From an uncultured Parabacteroides sp. (GTDB lineage: Bacteria; Bacteroidota; Bacteroidia; Bacteroidales; Tannerellaceae): DNA of 64,000 nucleotides. Positions within the stretch are counted from its first letter, which is position 1, and each line of letters starts with the position of its first letter. Position numbers and translations under genes: made by a program. The stretch lies in the NCBI GenBank assembly GCA_900552465.1, contig URZO01000014.1:1-64000 (forward strand), in the 5' to 3' direction. Shown here piece by piece: positions 9,747 to 18,623 of this stretch. The notes under the pieces are model-generated. The model saw nothing but the letters and a program-made list of their open reading frames with translations, had not been told where the DNA came from and searched no databases.

Positions 9747-11204
9747 GTGTTGTCTAAGGATAAAATAGTAGCAGTAGGAAGAAATAAGGTGCTTTTGTAT
9801 GTGACATCTCGCTATGTTACTTATGGCATTCAATTTGTTAATTCAATGTTCATTGCAATTGCGTTAGGCCCTGAATATTTGGCTATATGGGGGTTTATTA
9901 ATCTTATATTGCAATATATAGCACAGTTTAATGCAGGAGTTCCTTATTCTTTGAATGTCTTGTTGTCGATAAATAAAAACGATAAGCTGAAAGTAGAATC
10001 TCTTTTGTCTACAGCTTTATTTTTATATGTTATACTATCTGTTATTATAGTCTTAGTGTTTTTGCTTTTACATCTGGCAGGAATAGATATAGGAAGTAAA
10101 TATTCTTTTGATAAGTATATGGTTGTTGTTGTTATTATTGCTGTAATAACTCATTTTAATACAATTTACACAAATTATTTTAGAATAATGAATAAGCTGT
10201 TGGAAATTGTGTTTTTTCAATCTATAGTTCCCTTATCAATGTTGATTGCAATATGTTTTGCTAAAGGCGAAAAATTAGTATTGCTTATTTTATGGATCAT
10301 GCTTGTTGGACAGCTACTCTCTCTCTTATTGTATTTGAAAAATAGTCATTTGAAATATTATAAACCAGACTTTTCTTTGATTAAGCCGTTGTTGAGAAAA
10401 GGGGTATTCCTTTTCTTTTATAATACTTGCTTTTATTGCATCTTACTTTCGACTAGAACAGTCGTAAGTTCTGATTATGAGATTAAGGAGTTTGGTTTTT
10501 TTACATTTTCATTTACTTTAGCTAACACCATAATGTTATTATTTGATTCATTTTCTTTCTTGATTTATCCTAAAACAATAAATCGCTTTAATAAAGCAAA
10601 TGGTGAAGAAATAGTTCGTATTTTAAATTTGATAAGAGTGAATTATATTACTTCGATTCATTTTGCTATGTATGTTTTTCTGTTGTTGTTTCCTTTAATT
10701 ATAAATCTGTTTCCTCAATATAAATCTGTTTTTAAATGCTTTGGATTTATGGCCTTGACTGTTGTCTTTTATGGTAATTGTTTTGCCTATTCTTGTCTTT
10801 TAACTGCTCGTGGAAAAGAACAGTTATTAAGTATTCTTGCTTTTGTTGTTTTGATTGTCAATATTGCATTGGCGTTATTTATTTCTAAGGTTTTAAAGCT
10901 GGGATATGAGTATGTTATATTAGCGACATTAATTTCGTATATGTTTTATAATATATTACTCTCGTTTTTCTCTTATCGAATGTTTAATTTGTCTTTTTCG
11001 TTAAAGAGTATATTTGCAGAGAATTTCACTCTGAGGCTTTTTTTGCCTTTTTCTATAGCATTCATAATCCTTGCATTTGAGTTTCATTGGATTGCTTATT
11101 TATCTCTCTTAATCTTGTTTGTTGTTTTAAACTGGAAACAGATTGTTGAGATTAAAAATACGATTATTAGGATTTTGTACAATCCGACAATTATTAATAT
11201 ATGA
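9747..11204 (+). CDS. Wzx-type polysaccharide flippase
   Basis: 485 aa, very hydrophobic, with roughly 12-14 predicted membrane spans and an N-terminal stretch typical of the polysaccharide transporter (MOP/PST) superfamily. It starts with GTG one base after the previous stop codon. The expected role is to flip undecaprenyl-linked repeat units across the inner membrane for Wzy polymerisation. The gene is strongly A+T-rich, as usual for variable capsule loci. Confidence 0.88.
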   Translation: MLSKDKIVAVGRNKVLLYVTSRYVTYGIQFVNSMFIAIALGPEYLAIWGFINLILQYIAQFNAGVPYSLNVLLSINKNDKLKVESLLSTALFLYVILSVIIVLVFLLLHLAGIDIGSKYSFDKYMVVVVIIAVITHFNTIYTNYFRIMNKLLEIVFFQSIVPLSMLIAICFAKGEKLVLLILWIMLVGQLLSLLLYLKNSHLKYYKPDFSLIKPLLRKGVFLFFYNTCFYCILLSTRTVVSSDYEIKEFGFFTFSFTLANTIMLLFDSFSFLIYPKTINRFNKANGEEIVRILNLIRVNYITSIHFAMYVFLLLFPLIINLFPQYKSVFKCFGFMALTVVFYGNCFAYSCLLTARGKEQLLSILAFVVLIVNIALALFISKVLKLGYEYVILATLISYMFYNILLSFFSYRMFNLSFSLKSIFAENFTLRLFLPFSIAFIILAFEFHWIAYLSLLILFVVLNWKQIVEIKNTIIRILYNPTIINI

Positions 11205-11208
11205 TTTA

Positions 11209-12138
11209 ATGAAAACATATATATATATATGCTCAAAGCCTCTGCAATATTTTAATTTGCGGAATATCAAATCAGAATCATTGGATATAAAAAAGACATT
11301 GGTTATTTTAGGGTCGTTTTTAGAATCTGAACAATTTGTGAATCGAATCAAAAAAAATGACACAACATGGGATGATATTATATATTTAAAATCTCATTTT
11401 CAATTATATCTTTATTTGCTTTTTCATCCAGCTCATACTTGGTTTGTAGAGATAGATGCATCTTTTTTTTATGGTATTTTTTCAAAACTATCTTGTTTTA
11501 GAAGAATGTATATGTTTGAAGAAGGTTTTGGGAGTTATCGCCGGGATCGTTTTGATACATCTAAAAGGGTAAAAAAGTGGATTAATAAACATACAGGAGT
11601 TGGTCAACATGTTGGCTTTTCTACTTATTTGACGGGACAATATTTATATTTGCCGGCTTTATTTAAAAGACAATTTCCTGATTATTCAAAGCCAATAATG
11701 GAATTTGTAAAACCATTTAAAATACGTTTGCGTGAAGAATTGTCTTTTTTTATGAAACTCTCTGATGGATATGACGATTTTTTATCAATAAAAAATAAGA
11801 AGATAGGTCTTTATTTAACCAATCATCATGTTAATTTTCAGGTGATGGAGACATTAGCACAAACAAAAGACTCTTTTGATTTGTTTTTTGTCAAACCGCA
11901 TCCTCATATAAGAGATTTACAGAGTCTATCACAATATAGCATAAACATCATACGTTCAAATATCATGATCGAGTTTTTATTGATCCTTCTATTGGATAAT
12001 AATAATGAGTTGACAGTCTTTCATGAAAATAGTACAGCTGTCATATGGTTCCAGAATGAGATAATCAATAGAAATTTGGGAGAAAGATTTGAAGATTATG
12101 ATATTGTTGCATCCTATATTAAACAAGAGATGTTATAA
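11209..12138 (+). CDS. Sialyltransferase-like (GT52/polysialyltransferase-type) enzyme, candidate pseudaminic acid transferase
   Basis: 309 aa from the ATG at 11209, five bases after wzx; the open frame extends upstream into wzx, but that part is not needed. The motifs EEGFGSY (about 104-110) and KPHPH (about 230-234), then HENSTA (about 271-276), correspond to the (D/E)(D/E)G, HP and S-S/T signatures of bacterial sialyltransferase families GT38/GT52. These use CMP-activated nonulosonates. Because the operon makes CMP-pseudaminic acid and not CMP-Neu5Ac, I infer that it transfers pseudaminic acid to the capsule unit. The exact donor and acceptor are unproven. Confidence 0.7.
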   Translation: MKTYIYICSKPLQYFNLRNIKSESLDIKKTLVILGSFLESEQFVNRIKKNDTTWDDIIYLKSHFQLYLYLLFHPAHTWFVEIDASFFYGIFSKLSCFRRMYMFEEGFGSYRRDRFDTSKRVKKWINKHTGVGQHVGFSTYLTGQYLYLPALFKRQFPDYSKPIMEFVKPFKIRLREELSFFMKLSDGYDDFLSIKNKKIGLYLTNHHVNFQVMETLAQTKDSFDLFFVKPHPHIRDLQSLSQYSINIIRSNIMIEFLLILLLDNNNELTVFHENSTAVIWFQNEIINRNLGERFEDYDIVASYIKQEML

Positions 12139-12194
12139 AGTCGTATATTTGCTGGAGATAGCTTAAAAAATTGGAATATATAAAATAATAGAAA

Positions 12195-13217
12195 ATGTTG
12201 AATGGTAAATCAGTTTTGATAACCGGTGGAACCGGCTCTTTCGGAAAGAAGTTTGTAGAGACTATCCTTCGGGATTATCCTCAGGTAAAGAGAATTGTTA
12301 TTTATTCACGTGATGAATTGAAGCAGTTTGAATTAAAACAAAAATACCCATCTTCCCATTATCCTCAATTGCGTTTTTTTATTGGTGATGTACGTGATGG
12401 GGAGCGGATGAAGCGTGCATGTGAAGGAATTGATATAATTATTCATGCTGCGGCTATTAAGCAGGTTGATACAGCTGAGTATAATCCGGATGAATGTATC
12501 AAAACAAATGTCAACGGAGCTCAGAATGTTATTAATGCAGCTTTGCAGTCTGGTGTGAAGCATGTAGTCGCTTTATCAACAGATAAGGCTTGTGCTCCTA
12601 TTAATTTATATGGCGCTACAAAATTGACTTCTGACAAATTATTTGTGGCAGCAAATAATATTAGTGGTTCACGTGATATAAAATTTTCTGTAGTCCGTTA
12701 TGGAAATGTCATGGGATCACGGGGTTCCGTTATCCCATTCTTTATAAATAAACGAGATTCTGGTGCTAAGGAATTTCCGATTACCCACATGGGGATGACT
12801 CGTTTTAATATTTCATTGGAAGCAGGTGTTGCTTTGGTTATGTATGCAATTGGTCATCATTTGGGTGGTGAGATTTTTATACCCAAAATACCTTCTTACC
12901 ATATTGTGGATGTGGCAAAAGCTATTGCTCCGACTCTTCCTTTAGTAGAAGTGGGTATTCGTCCAGGTGAAAAGCTACACGAGGAAATGATTACAGTGAC
13001 TGATGCCTTGAATACGATTGATTTAGGGCCGTATTATGCAATTTTACCTTCTGTGGCATTCAATCATAAATATGAAGATTTTATAAAACATCATAATGCT
13101 GTGAAAGTACCGGAGGGTTTTCATTATAGTTCGGATACTAATACAGAGTGGGAGACAGTTGAGTCTATGCGCGAGAATATAAAGAAATATGTTGATCCTA
13201 ATTTTGAGGTAAAATGA
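12195..13217 (+). CDS. pseB: UDP-N-acetylglucosamine 4,6-dehydratase (inverting), PseB
   Basis: 340 aa extended SDR. It shows the NAD(P)-binding GGTGSFG at about 11-17 and the catalytic region STDKACAPINLYGATK (about 129-144) with the DK pair and YxxxK typical of PseB/FlaA1. It converts UDP-GlcNAc to the 4-keto-6-deoxy-L-AltNAc intermediate, the first step of pseudaminic acid synthesis. It overlaps pseC by 4 bp (ATGA). A TATATTTG motif at 12144-12151 in the 56-bp gap before it could be an internal promoter. Confidence 0.93.
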   Translation: MLNGKSVLITGGTGSFGKKFVETILRDYPQVKRIVIYSRDELKQFELKQKYPSSHYPQLRFFIGDVRDGERMKRACEGIDIIIHAAAIKQVDTAEYNPDECIKTNVNGAQNVINAALQSGVKHVVALSTDKACAPINLYGATKLTSDKLFVAANNISGSRDIKFSVVRYGNVMGSRGSVIPFFINKRDSGAKEFPITHMGMTRFNISLEAGVALVMYAIGHHLGGEIFIPKIPSYHIVDVAKAIAPTLPLVEVGIRPGEKLHEEMITVTDALNTIDLGPYYAILPSVAFNHKYEDFIKHHNAVKVPEGFHYSSDTNTEWETVESMRENIKKYVDPNFEVK

Positions 13218-14374
13218 TAACAAAGTCGATCCCTTATGGACGTCAACAAATTACAGATGAGGATATTGAAATGGTAGTTCAGACGCTGAAGTCTGATTAC
13301 TTAACTCAAGGACCCAAAATAAAAGAATTTGAGACTGCTTTTGCTAAATATGTCGGAGTAAAATATGCTGTTGCTGTGAATAATGCAACAGCAGGTCTTC
13401 ATTTGGGAGCAACAGTACTGGGTGTTAATCCCGGTGATAAAGTAATTGTAACTCCTTTAACTTTTGCTGCTAGTGCTAACTGTATTCGATATTGTGGAGG
13501 TGAGGTCGTTTTCTGTGATATAGATAAAGACTCTTATTTAATGGATATCCAAAAATTAAGATTGTTGCTGGAAAGTTCTCCTAAAGGTACGTATAAAGGT
13601 ATTGTTCCTGTTGATTTTGCTGGTTATCCTCTGGACTTAGAAGCTTTTCATGAGTTGGCTAAAGAGTATGATCTCTGGATAATGGAGGATGCTTGCCATG
13701 CCCCGGGTGGTTATATTTTGGATAGTGCAGGTGTAAAGCAATATTGTGGTAATGGAAAATATGCTGATATAGGAGTCTTTTCTTTTCACCCTGTAAAGCA
13801 TATTGCTACAGGAGAAGGCGGTATGATTACGACAAATAGTGAGGATTTATATGAAAAACTGTGTTTTTATCGTACACATGGCATTACCAAAGACCCTTCA
13901 TTGATGCTTAAAAATGATGGCGGTTGGTATTATGAAATGCAGGATTTAGGCTATAATTATCGTATGACGGATTTTCAGGCAGCTTTAGGGATTTCTCAGT
14001 TGGGAAGAGCTGAAAAGGGTTTAAATAACCGTCATCGGATTGCAAATCGTTATTTTGAAGCCTTTTCTGACATCAAAAGTATAAAAACACCTTTGATAAG
14101 TAAGACTGCTTATCATGCATTTCATTTATATATAATTCAAGTAGAAGATCGTTTGGGGTTATACGATTATTTGCGTGAAAATAATATTTATGCACAAGTA
14201 CATTACGTCCCTTTGCATCTGATGCCTTATTACCAGCAGTTAGGAAATAAGGAGGGAGATATGCCTGTTGTAGAAGAATACTATAAACACTGTTTAAGTT
14301 TGCCAATGTATCCGACATTGACAGAAGAACAACAAGAATATGTGATTGGAAAAGTTTTGGAATTTGTTTTGTGA
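13214..14374 (+). CDS. pseC: UDP-4-amino-4,6-dideoxy-L-AltNAc transaminase, PseC
   Basis: 386 aa DegT/DnrJ/EryC1-family PLP aminotransferase. The PLP lysine lies in SFHPVKHIATGEGG (about 194-207), with EDACHAPGG near 157-165. The first residues (SIPYGRQQITDEDI) are typical of PseC. It adds the 4-amino group to the PseB product using glutamate. It is translationally coupled to pseB by the 4-bp overlap and precedes a GT2 gene by 23 bp. Confidence 0.93.
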   Translation: MITKSIPYGRQQITDEDIEMVVQTLKSDYLTQGPKIKEFETAFAKYVGVKYAVAVNNATAGLHLGATVLGVNPGDKVIVTPLTFAASANCIRYCGGEVVFCDIDKDSYLMDIQKLRLLLESSPKGTYKGIVPVDFAGYPLDLEAFHELAKEYDLWIMEDACHAPGGYILDSAGVKQYCGNGKYADIGVFSFHPVKHIATGEGGMITTNSEDLYEKLCFYRTHGITKDPSLMLKNDGGWYYEMQDLGYNYRMTDFQAALGISQLGRAEKGLNNRHRIANRYFEAFSDIKSIKTPLISKTAYHAFHLYIIQVEDRLGLYDYLRENNIYAQVHYVPLHLMPYYQQLGNKEGDMPVVEEYYKHCLSLPMYPTLTEEQQEYVIGKVLEFVL

Positions 14375-14397
14375 TTTTTTATTAAATAGAGAATCCG

Positions 14398-15402
14398 ATG
14401 GAAAAGACACCTTTTGTTAGCATAATTGTTCCTGTATTTAATGTAGAGAAATATTTGAGTCAATGTTTGGATTCATTGTTGGCACAGACTCTGACTAATA
14501 TTGAAATTATTTGTGTCAATGATTGCTCCACAGATGGATCTTTACGGATTCTCCATGAGTATATGCTCAAAGATGAGCGGATTGTAGTTATTGATTTACC
14601 AGAAAATAGAAAACAAGGTGGAGCTAGGAATGCTGGAATAAAGCAAGCTAAAGCAGACTTTTTAGGTTTTGTGGATAGTGATGATTGGGTTCAGTCAGAT
14701 ATGTATGAGGCTTTATATACTGCCGCTGAGGAAAACCGTGCAGATATGGTATGCAGTGACTATTATCAGTATAATAGTCCTGAAGATGTTCGTTTACAAA
14801 TAAATTGCGATCCGGATATTTTTACATTACCTTTAGAAGAGAGAAATAAACGAATTTTGTTGAGTGGTACCCGTTTATGTACTAATATTCTAAAGAAAGA
14901 GTTATTTACAGAGAATCAGTTAGCTTATCCAGAGGGATTATTTTATGAAGATAATGCGATAGCTTCTGTTTTATATGTTTCTGCAAATAAAATTGTAAAA
15001 GTCAATCAACCTTATTATTATTATCGTTGTAATAATTTATCCACCACACGTGGATATAATAATTATCACTTTTTTGATCGTTTAGATACGTCTAAGATGT
15101 TCTTGGACAATATGAAGCGTTTAGGGTTCTATTCGAAATATAAAGAAGCAATTGATTATAAATTTACAGAGCTTTTCTATGTTAATACAATATTTGGTGC
15201 AATATCTCAATTTACGCAACCTGAATATGGGTGGGTTGATAAAGTCAAAAAGGAAATGAATTCAATATTACCGGATTTTCACCAAAACATCTATTATAAA
15301 GCTCGAATATCCTTTAAGACAAGATTTGTTCTTGCAATTATTCATATGCACACTGGTTGTGGAATAAAAATGTATCAGTTTTTGAAAGCATTGAAGAAAT
15401 AA
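14398..15402 (+). CDS. Family 2 glycosyltransferase
   Basis: 334 aa. The N-terminal GT-A fold carries VSIIVPVFN (about 8-16), VNDCSTDGS (about 39-47) and the metal-binding DSDDW (about 97-101). It probably adds one sugar of the capsule repeat unit at the cytoplasmic face. It sits inside the pse genes, between pseC and pseF, 8 bp before pseF. The donor sugar cannot be read from sequence. Confidence 0.88.
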   Translation: MEKTPFVSIIVPVFNVEKYLSQCLDSLLAQTLTNIEIICVNDCSTDGSLRILHEYMLKDERIVVIDLPENRKQGGARNAGIKQAKADFLGFVDSDDWVQSDMYEALYTAAEENRADMVCSDYYQYNSPEDVRLQINCDPDIFTLPLEERNKRILLSGTRLCTNILKKELFTENQLAYPEGLFYEDNAIASVLYVSANKIVKVNQPYYYYRCNNLSTTRGYNNYHFFDRLDTSKMFLDNMKRLGFYSKYKEAIDYKFTELFYVNTIFGAISQFTQPEYGWVDKVKKEMNSILPDFHQNIYYKARISFKTRFVLAIIHMHTGCGIKMYQFLKALKK

Positions 15403-15409
15403 ATGATTT

Positions 15410-16102
15410 ATGAAAAATATTGCTATAATTCCTGCACGAGGAGGAAGTAAACGTATTCCTCGTAAAAATATAAAGCCTTTTTGGGGAAGGCCGATAGTTT
15501 CTTATTCTATTGAATCCGCTTTAAAATCAGATCTCTTCCATGAGGTAATGGTCTCAACTGATGATCCTGAAATAGTACAGGTCGCTCAAGAATTTGGGGC
15601 TTCTGTTCCTTTTTTGCGTTCTTCTGATACGGCCAATGATTTTGCTTCTCTTTCGGAGGTCTTATTAGAGGTTCTTGATGGATACGAGAAAAATGGGATG
15701 TGTTTTGATAATATCTGTTGTATTCTTCCTACAGCACCTTTAATTACTGAAGAAAATATAAAAGCAGCTTATTCTTTATTGAAGGATTCTTCTTTTGATT
15801 CAGTTTGCCCGGTAGTTGCTTTTTCCTACCCTATATTACGTTCGTTGTCGTTTGATGAAAATAGACGATTACAAATGAATTGGCCGGAATACCGTTTTGC
15901 GCGTAGCCAAGATCTGAAACCTGCTTATCATGATAGTGGTACTTTTTATTGGATCAAAACGGAGGTCTTGCAAAAAGATAAGAAGTTATTAAGTGATAAT
16001 GGAACAGCAATAATTATGGAAGAGTTCCAAGTGCAAGATATTGATACTTATGAAGATTGGGCTTTGGCAGAAATGAAATATCGTTTACTTCATAATTTGT
16101 GA
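15410..16102 (+). CDS. pseF: CMP-pseudaminic acid cytidylyltransferase, PseF
   Basis: 230 aa. The nucleotidyltransferase signature IIPARGGSKRIPRKN (about 6-20) is shared by NeuA and PseF. PTAPL and the later HDSGTFYW segment are typical of PseF. It activates pseudaminic acid with CTP. Annotation pipelines may call it NeuA, but the presence of PseB, PseC and PseG, and the absence of NeuC-type epimerase, point to the pseudaminic branch. It lies 1 bp ahead of the PseG-PseH fusion gene. Confidence 0.88.
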   Translation: MKNIAIIPARGGSKRIPRKNIKPFWGRPIVSYSIESALKSDLFHEVMVSTDDPEIVQVAQEFGASVPFLRSSDTANDFASLSEVLLEVLDGYEKNGMCFDNICCILPTAPLITEENIKAAYSLLKDSSFDSVCPVVAFSYPILRSLSFDENRRLQMNWPEYRFARSQDLKPAYHDSGTFYWIKTEVLQKDKKLLSDNGTAIIMEEFQVQDIDTYEDWALAEMKYRLLHNL

Positions 16103-16103
16103 T

Positions 16104-17564
16104 ATGCGGTTTCTTATTCTTACAGAAGGATTTCAGCATACCGGTTATGGCCATGTAACCCGTTGTATGGCTATTGCGCAAGCTTTCCAAGCTCGTGGAA
16201 TAGAAGTAATGTTTTTGGTAGATGGGGACACGAATGTTGTATCAATATTACAGAATTATTCATTTCAGGCTTTTAATTGGCTACATGATATTGATCGGCT
16301 GAAAAAAAATTTAGAAAATGTTCAATTAGCATTGATTGATTCCTATCGGGCGAGTTTGGATCTTTACCAGTTCGTTCATAAACATGTCTCCGTATGTGTC
16401 TATTTAGATGATTTTAATAGATTGGAATACCCACCAGGTATTATTATGAATGGGACGGTGGGAGCCGAATTAATTGCATATCCAAAAAGAGAAAATCAAA
16501 TTTATTTGCTTGGTAAGGATTATGTTATTTTGCGAGAGCCATTTAATCATGATTTATATTCAAAGAAAATATCGGAAAAAATATCATCTGTTTTAATTAC
16601 TTTTGGTGGAACAGACCCATTAAATTTGACGACAACAGTTTTGTCTAAAGTTTTAGATTATTCTGTTGAATTAAAAAAAATAGTTATCTTAGGTGCTGCA
16701 TTCTCACATGTTGAAGAAGTAAGAGCGTTGGCTGATAAGCAAACGGAGTTTCACCATAATGTAGATGCAAAAGCAATGAAAAGGCTAATGCAAAATGCCG
16801 ATTTGGCTATTTCAGCTGCAGGACAGACTATTAATGAATTAGCTATCACTGGATTACCTTCGATTATTTTTAAGGTCGCAGATAATCAGGATAATAATAT
16901 TTCGGGATGGAAGCGATTTGGATTTATTGATTCCTACATAGATGCTACCCAAACTTGGTCTTCTGATTGTCTGATAAAACAAATTAGAAGAATGGAAGAT
17001 CCTGCAATTAGACTCCGGGTGTCTGAATTGGGAAAGAATCTTATTGATGGGAAAGGATGTGAAAGGCTTGTAAAAAAAGCAATGTTGCTTTATTGCCGAA
17101 AGAATATGGTGATATCAAGAGCTAGAGAAAAAGATTTATTGCCATTGTTTAAACTGGCAAATGATATAGTTGTACGGCAAAATTCTTTTTCTGTAAAAAG
17201 TATAGTGTTAAGTGAGCATACAGAATGGTTTAATGCAACATTGCATAATCCCGATCGTAGGCTCTATGTTTTTTATCTTTCTGAAATGTTTGTTGGGCAG
17301 ATCCGATTTGATAAAGAAGGTTATAGCCATTTGGTTGTCAGTATTAGTATTGATGCCTTTTTTAGGGGATGGGGATTAGCTTCTTATATGTTACAAACGG
17401 CTATCAGCGAACTAAAGAAAGATGAATTTGGTTTGAGTATGAAGATATATGCTTATGTGAAAGAAGAAAATGAAGCATCACAGTTTGCTTTTCTAAAAGC
17501 TGGTTTCCGTAAGTGTGTAAATGAAGAAAATAAAGTATTGAAGTTTGTATATTATGAAGACTAA
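16104..17564 (+). CDS. PseG-PseH fusion: UDP-sugar hydrolase plus N-acetyltransferase
   Basis: 486 aa, about 200 residues longer than a stand-alone PseG. Residues 1-330 are PseG: GYGHVTRC (14-21) supplies the catalytic-type His17, and GGTDP lies at 168-172 in a GT-B-like fold. Residues about 335-486 are a GNAT acetyltransferase with the acetyl-CoA loop RGWGLASYM (421-429). In separate-gene systems PseH acetylates N4 of the PseC product and PseG then removes UDP, so the fusion joins two consecutive steps. No separate pseH occurs in the cluster, which supports this reading. It overlaps pseI by 11 bp. Confidence 0.9.
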   Translation: MRFLILTEGFQHTGYGHVTRCMAIAQAFQARGIEVMFLVDGDTNVVSILQNYSFQAFNWLHDIDRLKKNLENVQLALIDSYRASLDLYQFVHKHVSVCVYLDDFNRLEYPPGIIMNGTVGAELIAYPKRENQIYLLGKDYVILREPFNHDLYSKKISEKISSVLITFGGTDPLNLTTTVLSKVLDYSVELKKIVILGAAFSHVEEVRALADKQTEFHHNVDAKAMKRLMQNADLAISAAGQTINELAITGLPSIIFKVADNQDNNISGWKRFGFIDSYIDATQTWSSDCLIKQIRRMEDPAIRLRVSELGKNLIDGKGCERLVKKAMLLYCRKNMVISRAREKDLLPLFKLANDIVVRQNSFSVKSIVLSEHTEWFNATLHNPDRRLYVFYLSEMFVGQIRFDKEGYSHLVVSISIDAFFRGWGLASYMLQTAISELKKDEFGLSMKIYAYVKEENEASQFAFLKAGFRKCVNEENKVLKFVYYED

Positions 17565-18612
17565 CTTATTTGAATATTTTGGAATCAATCAGGCGGATTC
17601 AGATCGTGTGTTTGTGATTGCAGAGATGTCTGCGAATCATAATCATCGATTAGATATTGCAATAGAGACCATTAAAGCGGTTAAAGCAGCCGGTGCAGAT
17701 GCTATAAAGTTGCAAACATATACGGCTGATACATTGACCTTGGATAGTAATAAATCTTATTTTCAGATTAAACAAGATACTTTGTGGGATGGAACTACTT
17801 TGCATCAGTTATATAGGGATGCTTATACTCCTTGGGATTGGCAACCTGAATTAAAACGGATTGCAGAAGAGGAAGGCCTTATCTGCTTTTCTTCCCCATT
17901 TGATAAGACTTCGGTCGATTTTTTGGAATCAATAGATGTTCCGGCTTATAAAATAGCAAGTTTTGAAATTACGGATATACCTTTAATCGAATATGTTGCT
18001 TCAAAAGGTAAACCTGTGATTATTTCTACAGGAATCGCAACTTATGCTGAAATAGAAGAAGCATTAGCTGCTTGTCATAAGAGTGGAAATACAGATGTTG
18101 CTTTATTAAAATGTACTTCTTCTTATCCAGCTCCAATTGAAATGGCTAATTTGAGGACAATTCCAGATATGAAAAAGCGTTTTCAGGTACCCGTCGGATT
18201 ATCAGATCATACGATGTCAAGCTCGGTTGCTGTTGCTTCTGTAGCTTTAGGTGCACGCATCATTGAAAAACATTTTATATTAGATCGTTCCATCGGTGGA
18301 CCGGATGCCAGTTTTTCTATGAATGAAGAAGAGTTTAAAAAGATGGTGAGGGATATTCGAGAGGTTGAAAAAGCTTTAGGAAAAGTAACTTATGAATTGA
18401 CTGATCAAATAAAAAAAAATCGTAAATTCGCTCGTTCTTTATTTGTGGCACAGGATATGCGGTCTGGGGACTTAATAACAGAGGATAATATACGATCAGT
18501 CCGGCCAGCCGATGGACTATCTCCAAAGTATCTTCCGTATATATTAGGTAGAAGAGTCAAGTGTGATATTTCTAAAGGCGAACCTTTTAAAATGGAATAT
18601 TTAATGGACTAA
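17554..18612 (+). CDS. pseI: Pseudaminic acid synthase, PseI (NeuB family)
   Basis: 352 aa from the ATG at 17554; an upstream TTG in frame at 17545 is less likely. The NeuB-type TIM barrel (about 15-275) includes IAEMSANHN, KLQTY and GLSDHT. A C-terminal SAF/antifreeze-like domain (about 290-350) follows. It condenses 6-deoxy-AltdiNAc with PEP to make pseudaminic acid. PseI and NeuB are hard to separate by motif alone; the complete PseBCGH context decides. The start lies within the end of pseG-H, indicating translational coupling. Confidence 0.9.
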   Translation: MKTNLFEYFGINQADSDRVFVIAEMSANHNHRLDIAIETIKAVKAAGADAIKLQTYTADTLTLDSNKSYFQIKQDTLWDGTTLHQLYRDAYTPWDWQPELKRIAEEEGLICFSSPFDKTSVDFLESIDVPAYKIASFEITDIPLIEYVASKGKPVIISTGIATYAEIEEALAACHKSGNTDVALLKCTSSYPAPIEMANLRTIPDMKKRFQVPVGLSDHTMSSSVAVASVALGARIIEKHFILDRSIGGPDASFSMNEEEFKKMVRDIREVEKALGKVTYELTDQIKKNRKFARSLFVAQDMRSGDLITEDNIRSVRPADGLSPKYLPYILGRRVKCDISKGEPFKMEYLMD

Positions 18613-18623
18613 ATAATATTATT

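Noticed and set aside
15410..18612. Sialic acid (Neu5Ac) or legionaminic acid pathway instead of pseudaminic acid
   Set aside because: PseB-type dehydratase, PseC-type aminotransferase and PseG are present, with no NeuC-type hydrolysing epimerase; the set fits Pse best.
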